DNA of 64,000 nucleotides from Thamnaconus septentrionalis (Eukaryota > Chordata > Actinopteri > Tetraodontiformes > Monacanthidae), in the NCBI GenBank assembly GCA_009823395.1, contig CM020501.1, positions 12,595,361-12,659,360 on the forward strand, written 5' to 3'. Every line of letters begins with the position of its first letter. Positions within the stretch are counted from its first letter, which is position 1. The notes under the pieces were generated by a model, which saw only the letters and a list, made by a program, of their open reading frames with translations, did not search any database and was not told the origin of the DNA. The position numbers and the translations under genes are program-made. Positions 39,250 through 51,200 of the stretch are shown here, piece by piece.

Positions 39250-42200
39250 GTGAGCGTTTCTTTGAATCACAATTACTACTCGTCGATATCTATACTAGCA
39301 TGCACAGTTAACTGTGGTGTTTACCCCCACTGCTGCTAAAGATGCTAATACGATCGTCCAACTTAAACGCTCGATCATGTTACGTTGAGGCATCAGGATT
39401 TTTATTTCCCTAAACCAGTTAATTTAAAAGATTGCAAATAATTTTATTGGGCCCATTAAGGGTCACTTAACTTTTGACGTTAATCTGGCGTTCTCGTGCA
39501 ATCTGTTCTTCATGCTGCACATTAGCCTCTCGCTTTAAATGTGCATGATAAAACTGAAGAAACTTGGGAGTAAATTATCTGAACTAACGTTAGCATGTTT
39601 ACTACTTTCACTGAGTGTGCTTTCAAACAAACGATAGCTTTACGAAGCGCTGAACAAAAATTAGCAACAATGGTACATTCATTGTTGCTATCAAACAGCT
39701 TCTCTGTTTGTATTACAACTTTTGAATAACCTTCAGTCGTTATATTTGTGTTAGGTGATGTCTAATTCACCTGTGAAGTGAAGTCTTCTTGTCCTTTGGT
39801 ACCGAAGTGTTCAAAACTTCACATTTCTGTGTATACTGAAAGCCACTCAAGTCTTCTCCAAAAGTTTTCTTTGTACCACGTGATGATACAGTGATTTGCT
39901 ATTCTCCTCCAAAGCGTTACACGTTTAACCTGGGACCAAAAAAAAGCTGACGGTGAAACCGGTTTTCATTATTTTCTTGTTTGACATGTTCCCACAGTAA
40001 AAAGAAGAAACACAAAGATAAGAAAAGAAAAGCAACAGATGAAGATGAAAAACCAGATATCGTTGGTATGTTAATAAAATACTTTTTTCTTTTTATTTAA
40101 TGAATTAATTTCTTATTCTGCTGATCTGATAAAGTGGTGAGTATTATTGCTGTGTGCCAACTGGATACGGGGGGGAATGAAGTGGGTGTTAACATCTGCT
40201 AAATGCAGCTTCACAGAAAGACCATCATCATATTATGTTTCATAATGTTTAACATATGCAATATGTATTAATTGTGAAGCTCCAACCTCCATTATATTCC
40301 TTGTCTTGATTATGAAGCTTACCAATACACCTTTTTTTTCTTCTTTTTTTTTGCTGACCAGCTGGTTGGTGGTGCACCAAGAGCTTTGGCGACATCGCTG
40401 GGACTGTTGCCATAGAAATGCAGAACAATGCATATGTCCATGCCCTTGACAGTGGACTCTTGACGCTAGGCGCACCACACAATGGTAAGATAAGTCCATC
40501 TCTTAAAATATCATTTCAAGAAAAACTAATGACAATATAAAAAAAAATATGTATTTTGTAAGTTCCGTGTGTAGATTTGAATGTTTTCTGTATGCTAAGG
40601 CATATTCTAGTTTTAACCTGGCTAAAGAACACATATTTATGCTTATAATTGCATAGTACAATTGGTGGGTGACAAAAAAATGTGAAACATCATTTTAGCT
40701 TGCATAGACATGAAGTGATTCCAACCATTTTTCAAAATGTGTGACTTGTTGATGTTGTTTAGTTTCCTCTATGATGCAAAAAGTTGTATCTTTTTGGCTT
40801 TTGAATTCTGTCCGGCTACCCATCCCGCACTTGAATAAACTCGACAAACTTGAGGTTCAGTCTGGAGTGGGCTTGGTGGACTCGAGGCTTTTACCTCCAG
40901 TTCCCAAAGCTATCAGCATTTAAAGCGTAAACCCAGACATCAGGCTGGAAATGCTGAACTTGGTGTGAGTTGAGGTTGAGGACAGAACCAACTCTGACTC
41001 TCCTCTCACTTCTGCCTGCAGGCTTTTCTAAAGGGAGCACTGCCTATTGAAAAGGGCGCTCAGAGCGAGACACTACTAGCAATGAATTCAGCACACGTTT
41101 TTTGTTAGAACCAGTGAAAATAGCTCCAAGATTGAAACATCCCAATTCCCTTAGTGGCTCCTCAACCTTGGCATGCATATGAGCTCATTTCTCTGAGATG
41201 AAAGAGGACGAGAGCCAGCTTTAGAAATAGAGATTAGAGATTTCTCCCTGCTGAATGGATTTTTCTGTGCAGTTACCACTGATGCAGCAGTTTTGAAGAA
41301 GTGTGTTTCTGTATGCCTGTGAGTGTTCATATTCAACTCCAGGTTAGAGAACATGCTGAAGGATTTTCAGACACATCCAAAGGTCAACATTGTCTTTGGA
41401 AAACAAACTATCTAATGTCACACCTTGGTTCATTTGAAATCATTTATGCTGGCCCTGTTAACACCTGGCCAGGTCTGCTCTCCCTCAACCCTGTTGGACA
41501 CTACAATTTATGCAGAGGTGTGGTCGTATTAGAGTCAGTTAGTGACCTAATCTGTCTGACAGGTAGGTTTTATGAAACCCTGAGGGAGCCTGGAGGGAGC
41601 TGGGTGTTGAATAAATCATTTGAATACAACAAAACAGCCCTTTTTCCAAATGTCTCCTTGCTGTTGAACCAGACTGAGATTAAGCCAGCACTTCCTAGCC
41701 AAAGGGTTTGAATTATTAATCAGAGGAATGTGAAGCAGAAGGCGGCTCTCCAGAAACACGCGGTACCAGCAAATTATGCACATTTTAAATAACTGCACCC
41801 GATTTGGCATTAGAGTGTAATTATCTAAATGATTGTTTCAGTGTGCATGCGTGTGCATGCGTGTGCCTGCGGGCCCGCTGCCACCGCAGAAAGGACAGGC
41901 CAATAACAACAGAGCAACTCTGACGAAACGTGAAGTGTTAAAATGCAAAACATTGTGTTGATATCTTTCAGAGGATGAAGGCCCCGACCCTCCAGAACAG
42001 TTCACCGCCATCAAGCTGTCAGACTCAAGGTCAGCACTGAGATACAAGCCAAGATCTTTGTGCAGTCGTTCAGCCGTGATTGCTGTGATGTCCGGATGAT
42101 TAGAGGCTCTGTTGAATTCCACTCGACTGTTCTTGCTGTGGCAGGGTAGCCCTGAAGTCTGGATACGGCAAGTATCTGGGTGTCAGCTCGGAGGGCGTGG

Positions 42201-45200
42201 TCGTGGGACGCTCTGACGCCATTGGCTCCAGGGAGCAGTGGGAGCCAGTCCTCCAGGATGTAAGTGGATTCAACTGTATGTACAGTGTTTAACACATTTA
42301 CTGGACCACCACCTAATGCCACAGCTGCCCGAAACAGCCTTGGTAATTACCGTCATTTTCATCCTAATTTTGATGCTTCTGTATTGGTTAATGCACCAAT
42401 ATGAAGAAGCTTTTTAACTGAAATGATATTTTTAATGCCAAAATATAATTATTATTGCTATCCGAGAATTATTATAAAATATTATTTCTTAATTAAGATG
42501 GCATGATTCATTTCTTATCCTCAGAGAAGTCATCTCAAAATTAGGTTAAGAAATGTGAATTTGCAACTAAGTTAATTGCCAAATGAATAAAATATTTGCA
42601 ATAGAGCTTTTTGAGGTTTATACATGGTTTCTTGTATTTTAGGTGGTCTATTGAATTTATTAAGCACTGTAAACCTGTTAACATCACTCCTATTTTATTT
42701 GTCTTATTTAATCAATTTTAATGTCAGTGCCCTTGCCTGAGCCAGTACCTTTGTGGCCCTCTGGGTAGATTTAACTGTTGTTCCTACAACAACTGATGTC
42801 TCATCTTATCGAGTTGTTTAGCTCAGATCCTATTCACTGCTCCTTGTCACTATTTTTAAAGCAGGCTAAATAATACAAAAACGTGGCTATCCATGTATTA
42901 TTGATTATTGTTGATTGATTATTGACAGAAGTTTGGCACTTTTAAGATGTGACTATGTCTGTTTTGATCAGGAGTTGATTGATTTGAAAACAGTGAAAAA
43001 GCACATTTCGTAACACTTTTTTAAATTTACAAAGCAAATTCAAAACAAAGAAAGGTGAAAATCACACAAAAATAAAATTGTACTTATAAAATGAGTTTAG
43101 CTTTTCGGATGTAAACCAGGTTACCACTGGTGTCATCCCTCCGCGTCTCGCCTCGCGGCTGATTGGAGAGCAGCTCCTCAGGGAGGGGACGCGGCGGAGC
43201 GCAGCAGCCTTTTCATTATGCAGAATGCATCTCCCTTATCACCAGAGCAGCCCACTCGCCTCGACCGCTTTGTTGAACCTATAAACAACCCGCCCGGCAC
43301 AACCTTGAGACTCTTTTACATCAAATATGAGGCAACCTCTTCGGTGTGTCACAACAAGCAGCCCCTCTGCCGGACAGCGCTGTCTAATCTCCCTCCTCCT
43401 CCTCTGTTTCCTGTCTACTCCGCCTCAGGGCAAAATGGCTCTTCTGGCAGCAAATAGCTGCTTCATCTCCTACAGTGATGGCGGCGACATCGTGGCCAAG
43501 AGCAAGTCGGCAGGGGACGAGGAGATGGTGAAGGTGAGGTGTGAAACCGTCGCTGCTCAAGGTTGCATGTTAATTCCTTTAATTCAGCCGAGTTGTTGCG
43601 ACCTCACTTCATGGGGGGGGCTGATGGCGCCGGGGCCTCGAGCTGAACCTTCCCCCTGTTCTCTGTGTGACCAACAGATCCGATCCAATGTCGAGAAGGA
43701 GACGAAACAAAAGGATGACATTGCAGAAGAGGACCGAGGCAACGTCAAGTCCTGTGAAGTCAGCTACGTGTACGTCACCTTTTCCTGTTTACAGCTTTTA
43801 CCATAATGTAAAGCCAATAACGTTTAACGCCCCCCCACGTTCCACCTCAGGCTGACTCACTTTCAAGAGGCAGTCATCCTAGAACTTCTAAATTTGATTA
43901 GCTGCAGCAGGTGGCTGCCATTCTCAGTTAGTTTACATGCACCAGTGACCCTTGAGAATGTAATGTAATGTAATGTAATCTATTATATTCTGTTATGTTG
44001 ATTCAATTATGCGCTTTTTCTATTTTTGAATGAATGCTCGCACGCAAAATTGAATAAACATCTAAGAGGTGGGAACTGGTTACCGCAACAGAACACAGTG
44101 ACAGGCACATATTGTTGCACAAACGTTGTTGTGTTGACACAGTTCCATGTGTGCAAGTTTAAGCACCCTGGGAAATATACATTTTAAGAAAGGGAGCCGT
44201 GAAGCCTGAACCTGCTTCCATGGGACACAGCTGGGAGCTATCAGTCACTGCTGCTGTAGTGAACCATGGCTTCACCATGGCTTCACCACGCACTCACCTG
44301 CCACTGCTTCAGCTCGCTGGTACCACTAGGAACCTAATAAAGTGGCTGGTGCTTCATGGTTTGATTGTTTATCCATTCTGAGATAATATTGTGCAGACCT
44401 TGGTTCCAACTGGGTCTTGAGTTCCTTCCTGTGTTCTCCAACCAGTCTGCCCATTTTGACCTCTGACCCCTAACATCAACAGGGCACCAACTAACTGCCG
44501 CCCACTGGCTGTTCTGTTTTTGAGTCCATTCTCTGTAAACCCTGGAGATGTTGGTCACTTTGTGAAAATGCCAGCAGATCAGCAGCAGGTTGTGAAACAT
44601 CCTGAAGACCTGCAACCCGTCTGGCATCAATGGCCATGTTCCATACTTTCAAAGTCATGCAAATCCTCTCACTTCCCCATTCTGACGCTCGCTTTGAACT
44701 TCAGCAGGTCGTCTTCACCACGTGTGCGTGGGTTTGGGTGTGGTATTAGCTATTAATGCCCCCCCCCCCCCCTCTTGTTTGAGATTCGGGCTCTTAGTAT
44801 TGTTTACGGAATCAAAGCTTTTGTGTTTTCACAATGGTGTGGCTTTTTGCTGTTAAAGTGTTTGCAACAATCCTCTCCCACCCATCCACACAATTCTGAC
44901 AGAGGAAAATCTGTGTGATTTTCTCCTCCATTATCTTCTCATCATCTTGTCAGTCTGTGTCTGACAAGAAAATCACATTTCTGGATGTGAGATCATGCCT
45001 TTGAGGTAGCGGCTCATCAGTCCTACACGCTAAAGATGTATTTGATGGTCTTTTGCCGTGCTGTGCTGTGGCGTGAGGTGAGAAATCACATGGCGACAGT
45101 TTGTAGCCTCCAACACTGCAGGTGTGTTATGCATTGCCCGACTGCGGCCTATTTAGTTCCAGCCAATATGTCTAAAGCTTTTCTTTTTTCCTTCTTCCTC

Positions 45201-46466
45201 TTCTTTTGGCTTGGTATGCTCCGGTTGTGTTGGGACTCTATTATTTGTTTCAGATGAATGCCAGGGAAATGGACTCATCACACTGACATGTTGATAATGG
45301 CTGCCCTTGAGCTTCCGTCTTGATGCAGTGTTTAGCGTCTTGAATGCCTTTCAGGATGGAGTGCAGCTCGGGAATAGCAAAGTGCCGGCGGAGAGGAGGC
45401 ATGCTAAACATTACCGGAGCTGTCTGACTAGATGCATAGGTTGTTCAAAGCACTGCATAGCACCGACATACATATTTAATTATGGCATGTCGGTGCGATC
45501 ATTTACATTATTTTAAGCCCTCCATGAAAATGTATGAGGGAACTCATGCAGGAAGGTTCGCCATTGACGGAAGGATAAACCTCATTCTGCCTGACACGCT
45601 GCATGTATGTGATGTTGACTCATCCAATCATCCCATAGAGGCTTATCCCCTGCTTTCAATACTGAGGTTCTTCGCTTTAGTTAAATCAAAGCCTCATTGT
45701 GTGATTTAACTCTTCAGAGCCCAGTTTCAGTGCTCACGAGAGGAGGAAATGAGATCATCCTCAGTGCCGGTCTATATGTACCTTTGTTTAAGAGGGAGGC
45801 TCCAGTGGCACATCCAGTGGCTTTGTTTTATTTATTTTGTTTTTGTTTTATCAATTTCAGTGCAAAACACTCCTTTAGATTTAAAACATTACACCCCAGT
45901 TGTGAAGAAACTGCCAAATTGAGGATATATCATTTGATGGCAAGATTTTCATTGATCCATGAAACCTGCTCAAAATACAACACGCTGGAGTCTGATTTTT
46001 CTGATGTATCACAAATAGTTTCAACGCATGTTTGTTTGTGTGTGAATCACAGGAAGAAGTTTCAGAGTTTTCAAGATCGCCGACTCAGGGTGAATGAAGA
46101 CGACTCGATGGGGTTAAAGAAAGCCAGACTGGACGGGAAGTTCCATGAAGCTTTGCTTGACAGGTGAATGAATTATATCATTGCATCTTTGTGTCCACTT
46201 ATTTCATTTTCACATGGGGAACAACAAATTGAAACAAACAAGACATTTGTTTGCATTAACTTTCTAAGTGTTAAGTGGAATGTTGGATAATTAATTTTAA
46301 ATGTCCACCTCGAAGTGTTAATCAGAATTGGTTTATGGATTCATTTATTTATTTATTTATTTATTTATTGAATAGCATTCAAATCACTTTAAAATGTAAC
46401 CCAGTCTCTTTGTTTTGCTTTTGTTCCAGGAGAAGCAAAATGAAAGCAGACAGATACTGCAAGTAA
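39191..46466 (+). CDS. frg1: FRG1 protein (nine coding exons)
   Basis: FRG1 is a nuclear and nucleolar protein of the FRG1-like family that binds F-actin and RNA and is found with the spliceosome. Joining 39191-39249, 39998-40065, 40362-40484, 41972-42029, 42145-42259, 43429-43533, 43678-43769, 46053-46163 and 46430-46466 gives an uninterrupted 255-residue protein (human 258). It has a lysine-rich nuclear-localisation stretch at about residues 21-31 ([11 protein letters not shown]), the beta-trefoil FRG1-like core at about 45-175, and the basic C-terminus [12 protein letters not shown]. All junctions are GT-AG and in phase. The start ATG at 39,191 ([16 protein letters not shown]) matches the family N-terminus. 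The next gene, asah1, starts 1.3 kb downstream on the same strand. Intron 7 carries a Tc1-like transposon remnant and intron 5 a CpG-rich patch. Confidence 0.97.
39998..40065 (+). CDS. frg1: frg1 coding exon 2
   Basis: Residues 20-43. It holds the lysine-rich nuclear-localisation cluster followed by the acidic DEDE stretch and PDIV. Acceptor CCCACAG, donor GTATGT. Confidence 0.95.
40362..40484 (+). CDS. frg1: frg1 coding exon 3
   Basis: Residues 43-84, the start of the trefoil core ([19 protein letters not shown], ending LTLGAPHN). The acceptor follows a T-rich tract; donor GTAAGA. Confidence 0.96.
41972..42029 (+). CDS. frg1: frg1 coding exon 4
   Basis: Residues 84-103 ([19 protein letters not shown]). 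Acceptor TTTCAG, donor GTCAGC. Confidence 0.95.
42145..42259 (+). CDS. frg1: frg1 coding exon 5
   Basis: Residues 103-141, the most conserved part of the family ([15 protein letters not shown], then [17 protein letters not shown]). It ends at a codon boundary with donor GTAAGT. Confidence 0.97.
43141..43270. promoter_or_regulatory. CpG-rich patch in frg1 intron 5
   Basis: A short island of CG-rich sequence (CGCGTCTCGCCTCGCGGCTG, then GGGACGCGGCGGAGCGCAGC) with an inverted CCAAT box (ATTGG at 43,162-43,166) lies inside an otherwise AT-rich intron. It could be an internal promoter or enhancer. Composition is observed; function is inferred. Confidence 0.25.
43429..43533 (+). CDS. frg1: frg1 coding exon 6
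   Basis: Residues 142-176 ([20 protein letters not shown], then [15 protein letters not shown]). An open frame continues upstream into the intron, but the acceptor CGCCTCAG and the family alignment fix the boundary. Confidence 0.96.
43678..43769 (+). CDS. frg1: frg1 coding exon 7
   Basis: Residues 177-207 ([19 protein letters not shown], ending SCEVSYV). The donor GTACGT was chosen over the overlapping GTGTAC because it keeps phase with exon 8. Confidence 0.94.
43959..43980. repeat. (TGTAA)n microsatellite
   Basis: Four tandem AATGT units in frg1 intron 7. Confidence 0.85.
44331..44354. repeat. Tc1-type terminal-repeat-like sequence
   Basis: AACCTAATAAAGTGGCTGG closely resembles the terminal inverted repeat of a Tc1-like family widespread in fish (CTAATAAAGTGGCCGG). 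It lies beside the transposase remnant at 44,400-44,760, but in the orientation expected for the opposite end of that element, suggesting rearrangement or a second insertion. Confidence 0.5.
44400..44715 (-). pseudogene. Tc1/mariner-like transposase N-terminal remnant
   Basis: Read on the minus strand, the piece beginning near 44,710 with ATGGGGAAG and continuing through [13 protein letters not shown] and [13 protein letters not shown] matches the helix-turn-helix N-terminal region of a Tc1-like transposase (family form TISRVYREW...DARGQRRMARL). Stops and frameshifts are present, and the catalytic DDE half is missing. It sits in frg1 intron 7, antisense to frg1. The function of the intact family is DNA cut-and-paste transposition; this copy is dead. 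Confidence 0.75.
44759..44772. repeat. Poly-C run
   Basis: Fourteen consecutive C next to the transposon remnant. Confidence 0.9.
46053..46163 (+). CDS. frg1: frg1 coding exon 8
   Basis: Residues 207-244 ([13 protein letters not shown], ending GKFHEALLD). It follows the longest frg1 intron (about 2.3 kb). Confidence 0.96.
46341..46370. repeat. (ATTT)n microsatellite
   Basis: About seven TTTA units in frg1 intron 8, 60 bp before the last exon. Confidence 0.93.
46430..46466 (+). CDS. frg1: frg1 coding exon 9 (terminal)
   Basis: Encodes the conserved C-terminus [12 protein letters not shown] and the stop TAA at 46,464-46,466. Confidence 0.97.
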
Positions 46467-46557
46467 AGAGTCTCCTCTGTGTATAGTTTACGTCTTTGTA
46501 AATGTCTGGTCTTTTATAGATGGATGAGTTTTTATTGTATTGCTTTGTTTTGTTTTT

Positions 46558-46563
46558 AATAAA
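46558..46563 (+). promoter_or_regulatory. frg1: frg1 polyadenylation signal
   Basis: AATAAA 92 bp after the frg1 stop codon, the first canonical signal downstream. Confidence 0.75.
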
Positions 46564-46599
46564 GTTCACAAGGAATGTAAGCTTTCTTGGTCTTAATTT

Positions 46600-47640
46600 C
46601 TACAGCCTTTGAGTCTTGACTAAGTTATGTCCTTTATCTCTGGGTCACTGAGTCAGGTGACCCATTTGGCGTGTGTGTAAATAATTAACAGTGTTTTTAG
46701 AACCTTTGGATTATAGACACGTCATTGATTTAGAATGATTGCCCTATATTTTTGTACTTGCTCCATGAAGGTGATAAAATGTCACAATGTACCAAACCAA
46801 ACTACTTACTAGACATATCGCTGCAGAAATGTCAATAAGTGTATTTGATGTAGGGTCAGATGTCTAGGGGTTTTTGTTGTTGTTGGGTTTTTTTCTGTTT
46901 TTAGCTTTGCCTTCAATTTGTTATATACGGTGTAATTTTTGCCATCTTCCATCTTTAATTACTAAATTACCATCCTATAAAAAGAGACTTCATCTGCTGG
47001 GTCTTGTGGGTTGTCTGCATAATATTGTGCATTCTATAGAGAATTGGTCGCATGATAAACTTAATGCAAATCATGAAAACTAAAACTGAAATGTGTCAGT
47101 GATTTAGTTCGTTTGCTTGCTTTTAAGTATTGAAATCTAAGTATGTCGGACAGATTCTGATTGGCTGAGTGTAAGCACAGGCTGCTCAGAAGCAAATGTG
47201 CCTGTTGCCCAGTCTGCTGTGTATTGCTGCTTCAAATACTGCCTGGGAATATCTTGCTAGCCAGTGTGTTTTCAAACACACACATGATGGTCATTATAGG
47301 GTGTGGTTTCACATCAAAACATGGGTTTGTGCCTGACTCAGGAATCACGAGCAAGTATTTATTAAAGTAAAAAAAAAAAATAACTGGTTGCGAAACGCTT
47401 GAGAGCTCTTTACAAAGTGGTTATGAGACGGTGATACGCAATTTGTCTTCTCTTCCCTGCGGACGAGTCCACTAGTAGCTCTAGGGGTGTACAAATACAC
47501 AGCTAATGGTAAACGTATTTTATCATCTTTCGTGGCAAACATTAAGCTACACGTGAGCTGATTTTATTTTCATTAAACTTGTACGAAATATAAATTATCC
47601 CGCCTTTCTTTGCGCATAAACGAATTTCATGTCGTTATGT
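46600..47640. other. frg1-asah1 intergenic spacer
   Basis: AT-rich spacer of about 1 kb without recognisable repeat. ORFs of about 69 codons here are unspliced chance frames. Confidence 0.5.
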
Positions 47641-47642
47641 CA

Positions 47643-47650
47643 ACTTCCGG
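47643..47650 (+). promoter_or_regulatory. asah1: ETS-type site in the asah1 promoter
   Basis: ACTTCCGG lies 115 bp upstream of the asah1 start codon in a small CG-rich patch without TATA box. This is the usual arrangement for housekeeping promoters bound by ETS/GABP factors. Motif observed, use inferred. Confidence 0.45.
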
Positions 47651-47764
47651 TTCCCCCCGTCGTCCACGGGAGCAAAACGGTCGTCACGGGATAAACAGAA
47701 GCAGTTTCCGCACTCTTTTAAAAATCTGACCGACTACTGACAAGAGTGGGCAAAATCTTCCAAA

Positions 47765-47833
47765 ATGGGACGCTGTGTTCTACTTTTACTGGCGGCTCTT
47801 TTCACTGTCGTTTCAACGCAGTTTGTCCCACCG
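47765..47833 (+). CDS. asah1: asah1 coding exon 1
   Basis: Residues 1-23, the signal peptide. Donor GTAAGC. Confidence 0.95.
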
Positions 47834-48216
47834 GTAAGCGGCATTTATGAACTAACGCTACTAATTTTGCGAAGTTGTTGTCCCGCTGACACACTGAACT
47901 GTGTTTGTGTGATTACCTGCAGTACACAGAAGACTGTCGGGCGGATATGTACCCACCAAAGGGTCCAACGTAAGTGACAATCATCGAACAGTCGGTAGAA
48001 TTCACAAAGCCATTGTGTTGTTAGCCAATTGAACGCATGCGCTCCAATGAGCTGTTTTCTTCACTTTGGCGCAAGGCTACATGCTGTGTGCACGCACTGT
48101 GCTGGAAACAGTGGGAAGGGAAACAGACGTATATTGTAGACTGAGGTGTTGAATTGTGTTGGTGTCAATAGTTTGTTGGACAGGGAAAGATTTTGAACGT
48201 TTGTTTGACAATATCT

Positions 48217-48254
<38 letters not shown>

Positions 48255-51200
48255 ATTTTCACGTAGTAGATGAATTTATTAATTTATTTGTAATTTCAGT
48301 TCAAGAGTGTAGATTATGCAAAACGAATAAAATTCATCTGAAACTTGAAATGACAATCATTGTAACAACAGTTTTATTCACTAAACATTGTATAGATGTG
48401 TATAGACTTTTTGTCAGTAATGTCATATCCATCACTGTGCACTAGAACTTTTCTCTGACCAACCAGGTTCAAAAAGGGTGTCAACTGGTACACGGTGGAC
48501 CTCGATTTGCCACCGAGTAAGAGATGGACGACTGTGATCAGCGACAAAAAAGCAGATGTAAGAAAGCACTGATGAGCTCTTCAGACAACTGTGAGCTGTG
48601 GTGATGATACTAATGACTCCTGCTCTTTTCTCTGAAGCTGGGCAAGATGATCCAGGCCATCAAAGACCTGGCAAACGCCTTAGTGCCCAGTGGGAAGCTG
48701 ATACTGCTGGTCGACACTTTGCTGGTGCCTGTTTTTCTTTTGTTTGTTTGTTTTTTAAAATTTTTATTTTATTTCTAATGTATGAATACCAGATTTTAAC
48801 TGCCACCAAAAACATTTTATTTTTTTGTGTGTGTTTTCTTGTTACATTTCGCAGCCGCTGATGGTGGACACACTCCCATACCCTTTCAACGAAGAAATCA
48901 GAGGGATTGCTCATGATGCTGATGTGCCACTCGGTAAGAGTATTTTTCATTGATTTGTTTATTTTCCACTTTCTTCTTTGTAAAGTTTTCAAAGTCCAGC
49001 TGACATTTCCCCCCGTTTTTGGGCAATGTAGGGGAAGTTGCCTTGTTCAACATCTTTTATGAGGTGTTCACTGTGTGCACGTCGATCGTTGCAGAAGACA
49101 ATAAAGGTGCGTCAACACCCACAACTGGGTCACTTACGACATGTGACAGTTTCAGTTTCATCTGGAATGAAGTGCTATTATTTGTCTTTATTTACTTGAG
49201 GTGGGTGTTTTTTGTTTACAGGTAATCTGATTCACGCCAGAAATCTGGATTTTGGATTGTTCCTGGGGTAAGACTCACCTTCCAGCTTTAGTTCATGTTG
49301 TACCACTTGTCAGATCAGACTCCAGTTAATCATCCATTAGACTCTGAACGGCTCCAGAAAACACATTTAGCCCTCTGTTTATGGCCTCCAACTACCTTGA
49401 TGATAAAAACTGATGCTTTGTTGAACCTTTTACTTTTTGGAACTGGACCAAAATGAAGCAACCCTGCTGTGATTTCTGAGGGTGGTCTGAACCACTGGCT
49501 GGGGTTGTTGTTGTTACTAACGTGCAAGAGGTATTGATGTCCTTTGTGACATCACAAAGGGCTGATTTTCCAGAGTAGCATGTCTGAACATACACTTTCT
49601 CAAAAGATGGGGAAGCAGGAGGAAATGAACCATGGACATTGATCTTAGTGTCATTGGCAGAAAAGATTGGTGAATTCAGCCTAATATGGGACCTTTTAAA
49701 GTGTGACTGTGATGAGACAAACTTGTGCTTCTTACAGCTGGGACGCTAAAAACAAGTCATGGATCATTTCTGAGATGCTGAAGCCTCTAGTGGTCAACCT
49801 GGACTTCAAGAGAAACAATCAGACCGTCTTCAAGTCGACAAACTTCGCCGGATACGTTGGCATGCTGACGGGCATGAAGCCTGTGAGTCATCAAGTCCTT
49901 TTAACCGATGATTGAATCCGCTGCGTGATCTCTAATGGCTGCTCAGCAGATGCCAGGAAGTTCAGTGTCTCTTTCTCCTGCAGCACGTTTTCACTCTCAC
50001 CATGAACGAGCGCTTCAGCTTGGACGGCGGATACGTCGGTGAGCCGTTTCGCTTTCTGCAGACATCCAGAAAGCTGGTCCGTGGTTTGTTCTAACCTACC
50101 TCTGACTTCACACAGGAATAATGGAATGGATCTTTGGGAAAAGGGATGGGATGTGGATGAGCTTTCTGACCCGCTCTGTTCTAGAAAACGCAACCAGGTG
50201 ATTCTTCTCCTTGTGGTACTCCTGCTGTTTTCAAGCTGCAAAGCACGTGTGCACATTGAGGAACAGCGTTTATCAAGGACAGTCCACGTCCTTTCACACA
50301 TTTTGGCACCACATTTAATTACCACATGACAAAGACGTATGATAGTGGGATCGTATTGCTGACTTTCATTGTAATCAGTGGAGCTACAAAAACTTTTGCA
50401 ACTAAAATAAAGCAAATCCTAAAATGTTTGGAGAAATTAAAATGACTGAGCATTTTACATAAAACACAGAAAAGTGCAGTCCAGATACACCAGAGAGAGT
50501 CTGTTCCAAATGTGATGAGCTGTCCTCTTTCTCACCAGCTACACGGAAGCCAAAACCCGGCTGGCTCAGACTAAGATGCTGGCTCCGGCCTACTTCATCC
50601 TGGGAGGAAACCAAACGGGCCAGGGCTGCATCATCACCAGGTCCAGAGAGTTCAGTGTTGATGTTTTGGAGTAAGTACTCGCAATTACTCTTGCATTATT
50701 TTCAGAACAGTGAATTTCAAAACAGAAGCAAAGACTCCAATAAATGCATTACTTACAAGTAGTCATTTTCAATTTATGGTGTACGTGAAAATTACAGAGA
50801 AATAAAGCAGGGATAGTTGTCCTCCCTCTTGTGTCCACTAGTGACCTTTGTGTTTGTAACACTTGACTAGACTCTCGTGGCCACAAAGTCAGATGTTGTT
50901 GTGTAAGAGGAACTGATGACTGGTCCGGTTTCACATCATCTGATTTTAACCCATTTCACACAAACCTGGAACCTGATTGCAGTTCTTTCTAACATCTCAC
51001 TTACGCATGGCTGCTAATGTCAGGATCGACCTGAAGCTGGGCCGCTGGTACGTCCTGGAGACCAACTACGACCACTGGGAGGAGCCGTTCTTCCTGGACG
51101 ATCGCAGAACTCCAGCCATGAAGTGCATGAACCAGACCACACAGGAAGTGAGTGGTGACGACGCACCATCTGCTTGTTCCGTTTCCGTCCACAGGTGTGG

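Noticed and set aside
43327..43806. 159-codon plus-strand ORF as an alternative frg1 exon 6
   Set aside because: It contains true exon 6, but the upstream extension is not family-like and a clear acceptor exists at 43,428.
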